Positions 62,020-64,000 of a DNA stretch of 64,000 bases are shown here, piece by piece. The notes beneath the pieces were generated by a model. The model was not told where the DNA came from, ran no database searches, and saw only the letters and a list, made by a program, of their open reading frames with translations. Position 1 is the stretch's first letter, and every line of letters begins with the position of its first letter. The stretch lies in NCBI RefSeq assembly GCF_021026315.1, contig NZ_JAJNCX010000004.1, positions 248,001 to 312,000 on the forward strand, in the 5' to 3' direction. The stretch comes from Rhizobium sp. C4. GTDB lineage: Bacteria > Pseudomonadota > Alphaproteobacteria > Rhizobiales > Rhizobiaceae. The translations under genes and the position numbers were made by a program.

Positions 62020-62039
62020 GTGTAGGTTAAAACCTACAC
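62020..62039 (-). promoter_or_regulatory. Palindromic operator of the HigBA-like module
   Basis: GTGTAGGTT-AA-AACCTACAC, perfect 9-bp arms, lies immediately upstream of the toxin start. Such sites are bound by the antitoxin to autoregulate. Confidence 0.65.
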
Positions 62040-62110
62040 ATTTGGCAAGCCAAAAACGTGTGCGCTCTTGGTGCGGGACGCTGTGGGAGCAAACGGGACC
62101 GGCTCAGCCG

Positions 62111-62611
62111 TCACGCCGCCTTTCGTTCGCCCACCATCGCCAGCAAATGCTCCTGTTCGAATGCGATGTGCCGGCGCATGCTGACGAAGTAGCCGCGCAG
62201 CATGTAGCCGATGGTTTCGGCGTTGAGCGAAGCGTCGGCAGCGCCGAGGCGGAGCAGGGCGTCGATCAGTTCTTCAATGAAGCATTCGTCTTCGAAATGC
62301 TCGAATTTCAGCCGTTCGAGGGTGGCCTTGAGTTCCGGATGGCCGGTGACGTTCTGTTCGACCCAGGGGAAGAGGATGTCTTCCTCGAAGCGATGCGCGC
62401 CCATGGTCAGCGGGCCGATGGCCTTGGCGGCATAGATGCATTTCTGGCGGTTGACTTCGGCCGGCAGGCTGTCGGCGATCTCTTCGAGTTCGCGGCACAG
62501 CTCAAGCTGCTCACCATGGATTTTCCTCAGCCAGTCGACGGCGCTGACCCCCTGTGGCGGCCGATAGCGCTTCTCGAATTCCTCCCGGTCATGCGTGTCC
62601 AGCGTCTTCAT
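62111..62611 (-). CDS. Hemerythrin-domain protein
   Basis: A 166-residue four-helix protein with iron-ligand-type residues in WLRKIHGEQLELCRELEE, TMGAHRFEEDILFPWVEQ, KFEHFEDECF and MRRHIAFEQEHLL. Hemerythrin domains bind di-iron and sense or store oxygen or handle NO. It is divergent from ccoN with an anaerobox in the shared region, so a role under low oxygen or nitrosative stress is plausible. Confidence 0.87.
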   Translation of the reverse strand: MKTLDTHDREEFEKRYRPPQGVSAVDWLRKIHGEQLELCRELEEIADSLPAEVNRQKCIYAAKAIGPLTMGAHRFEEDILFPWVEQNVTGHPELKATLERLKFEHFEDECFIEELIDALLRLGAADASLNAETIGYMLRGYFVSMRRHIAFEQEHLLAMVGERKAA

Positions 62612-62685
62612 TCTTCACCTGTCTGACTGCAGGGTATGGAGCCCCATCGTAGGGCCATTTGTCGCGTGGAATGCGCGATTTTGCA

Positions 62686-62699
62686 TTGATCTATATCAA
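62686..62699 (+). promoter_or_regulatory. FNR/FixK anaerobox between the hemerythrin gene and ccoN
   Basis: TTGATCTATATCAA perfectly matches TTGAT-N4-ATCAA. It lies 107 bases upstream of ccoN and 74 bases upstream of the hemerythrin gene ATG, so it could serve either or both. Confidence 0.85.
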
Positions 62700-62806
62700 G
62701 GATGGTGTGCCCCCCAAATGCGATTGCTGCGTCAGCCGCAAGACGGTCGGGCGACGATTCCGATTCTGCTTGCCGCATGATCAGCAATCGTTGGGGGAAA
62801 CCAACA

Positions 62807-64000
62807 ATGACGAAAATTTCACAAACGGTGGGTGTTGGGCTTTTCGCCTTCCTCGCCTTGCTCGGGGCAGCCTTTGCCCAGGACAGCCTGTTCAAGGCCC
62901 ATATGTGGGTCCTGTTCGCCGTCCTTCTCATTTTCAGCGTGGCAATGATCCGTCGCGTGTCCTTTGCGCCGGCAGCGACCGTTTCGGCCGAGCAGCGCAA
63001 GTCCGAATATTTCGATGAAGTCGTCCGCTATGCTCTCATCGCCACGGTGTTCTGGGGCGTCGTCGGCTTCCTGGTCGGGGTCGTCATTGCCCTCCAGCTT
63101 GCATTTCCGCAGTTCAACATCGAGCCGTGGTTCAACTTCGGCCGCATGCGTCCGCTGCACACCTCGGCTGTGATCTTCGCCTTCGGCGGCAATGCGCTTC
63201 TGATGTCGTCCTTCTATTCGGTCCAGCGCACGTCGCGCGTGCGTCTGTTCGGCGGTGATCTCGCCTGGTTCGTCTTCTGGGGCTATCAGCTGTTCATCGT
63301 CATGGCCGCAACCGGTTATCTCCTTGGCATTACGCAGGGGCGCGAATATGCCGAGCCGGAATGGTATGTCGATATCTGGCTGACGATCGTCTGGGTCGCC
63401 TATCTGCTGGTCTTCCTCGGCACGATCATGACGCGCAAGGAAACCCACATCTACGTGGCGAACTGGTTCTTCCTGTCCTTCATCGTCACGGTGGCCATGC
63501 TGCATCTGGTCAACAACATGGCCGTGCCGGTCTCGTTCCTCGGCGTGAAGAGCTATTCGGCCTTCTCGGGCGTTCAGGATGCCATGACGCAGTGGTGGTA
63601 CGGCCATAACGCCGTGGGCTTCTTCCTGACGGCAGCCTTCCTCGGCATGATGTACTACTTCGTTCCGAAGCAGGCCGGTCGTCCGATCTACTCCTACCGT
63701 CTGTCGATCATCCACTTCTGGGCGCTGATCTTCCTCTACATCTGGGCTGGTCCGCACCACCTGCACTACACGGCTCTGCCGGACTGGGCACAGACGCTCG
63801 GCATGGTCTTCTCCATCATGCTCTGGATGCCCTCGTGGGGCGGCATGATCAACGGCCTGATGACGCTTTCGGGCGCATGGGACAAGATCCGCACCGACCC
63901 GATCATCCGCATGATGGTCATGGCAATCGCCTTTTACGGCATGTCGACCTTCGAAGGCCCGATGATGTCGATCAAGACGGTCAACTCGCTCAGCCACTAC
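62807..64000 (+). CDS. ccoN: cbb3-type cytochrome c oxidase subunit I (5' part)
   Basis: The frame starts at ATG 62807 with GGGGAAA upstream and runs off the window; 398 of roughly 540 residues are visible. Heme b and Cu ligands appear in [34 protein letters not shown] and [16 protein letters not shown]. It is the catalytic subunit of the high-affinity oxidase used in microaerobic respiration (FixN in rhizobia). The upstream anaerobox predicts FnrN/FixK activation. Confidence 0.96.
   Translation, partial: MTKISQTVGVGLFAFLALLGAAFAQDSLFKAHMWVLFAVLLIFSVAMIRRVSFAPAATVSAEQRKSEYFDEVVRYALIATVFWGVVGFLVGVVIALQLAFPQFNIEPWFNFGRMRPLHTSAVIFAFGGNALLMSSFYSVQRTSRVRLFGGDLAWFVFWGYQLFIVMAATGYLLGITQGREYAEPEWYVDIWLTIVWVAYLLVFLGTIMTRKETHIYVANWFFLSFIVTVAMLHLVNNMAVPVSFLGVKSYSAFSGVQDAMTQWWYGHNAVGFFLTAAFLGMMYYFVPKQAGRPIYSYRLSIIHFWALIFLYIWAGPHHLHYTALPDWAQTLGMVFSIMLWMPSWGGMINGLMTLSGAWDKIRTDPIIRMMVMAIAFYGMSTFEGPMMSIKTVNSLSHY

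Overview
This window is about 64 kb of high-GC alphaproteobacterial chromosome and most likely comes from the Rhizobiaceae (Rhizobium/Agrobacterium/Ensifer/Shinella relatives). The best taxonomic signals are the acpXL-fabZXL-fabF2XL-fabF1XL-adh-lpxXL cluster for the very-long-chain fatty acid of rhizobial lipid A, an FnrN-type regulator with TTGAT-N4-ATCAA boxes before hemN and the cbb3 oxidase gene, an EcfG-type GGAAC-N16-CGTT promoter, and mosaic palindromic repeats resembling rhizobial RIME elements. No rRNA, tRNA, CRISPR array, prophage or complete insertion sequence was recognised.

Layout. (1) 1-6.8 kb: housekeeping genes (ttcA, an inositol-phosphatase-family gene, a Bcr/CflA efflux pump, grxD, a bolA-like gene, purL, an FMN reductase). 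(2) 6.9-23.5 kb: a corrinoid- and tetrahydrofolate-dependent methyl-transfer locus. It has a non-pyrrolysine MttB-family methyltransferase, its corrinoid protein, a methyl-THF:corrinoid methyltransferase, a methylene-THF reductase with a MetV-like partner, a RamA-like reactivase, a ferredoxin-like protein, DUF1638 and 'virulence factor' family proteins, and a betaine-homocysteine methyltransferase. Two PAS-like modules fused to GGDEF, a stress lipoprotein and several toxin-antitoxin (TA) type pairs lie among them. (3) 23.9-51.9 kb: cobalamin synthesis (cobQ, riboswitch, cobP, cobW, cobN, cobO, cbiX, cobH, cobL, cobI, cbiG-cobJ, cobM, cobK, cbiD, cobA, cobB, cobC, cobD), interspersed with TA modules, a TSUP transporter, a nucleoside hydrolase and two broken genes. 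(4) 52-64 kb: an L,D-transpeptidase, fnrN, hemN, the lipid A VLCFA cluster, glutaminase, a HigBA-like module, a hemerythrin-domain protein and the 5' part of ccoN.

How the genes fit together. Region 3 makes the corrinoid that region 2 consumes. MttB would move a methyl group from a quaternary amine (glycine betaine is the best guess because bmt is adjacent) to the corrinoid protein. The methyl-THF methyltransferase would pass it to THF, the MetF pair would oxidise methyl-THF, and RamA would rescue oxidised corrinoid. Region 4 is tuned to low oxygen by FnrN boxes.

Most notable. (a) Roughly 120-bp palindromic repeats sit in-frame inside two cobalamin genes, twice in cobN and once in cbiG-cobJ, without breaking the reading frame; other copies lie between genes and one supplies the probable ribosome-binding site of cobH. 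(b) Four enzymes of the methyl-transfer locus carry Arg/Gly-rich terminal tails while the corrinoid protein has an acidic N-terminus, suggesting electrostatic docking. (c) FabF2XL lacks the catalytic cysteine and looks like a chain-length-factor partner of FabF1XL. (d) Seven or eight TA-type modules are wedged into otherwise metabolic clusters. All functional calls rest on reading the sequence and on family knowledge; no searches were run.
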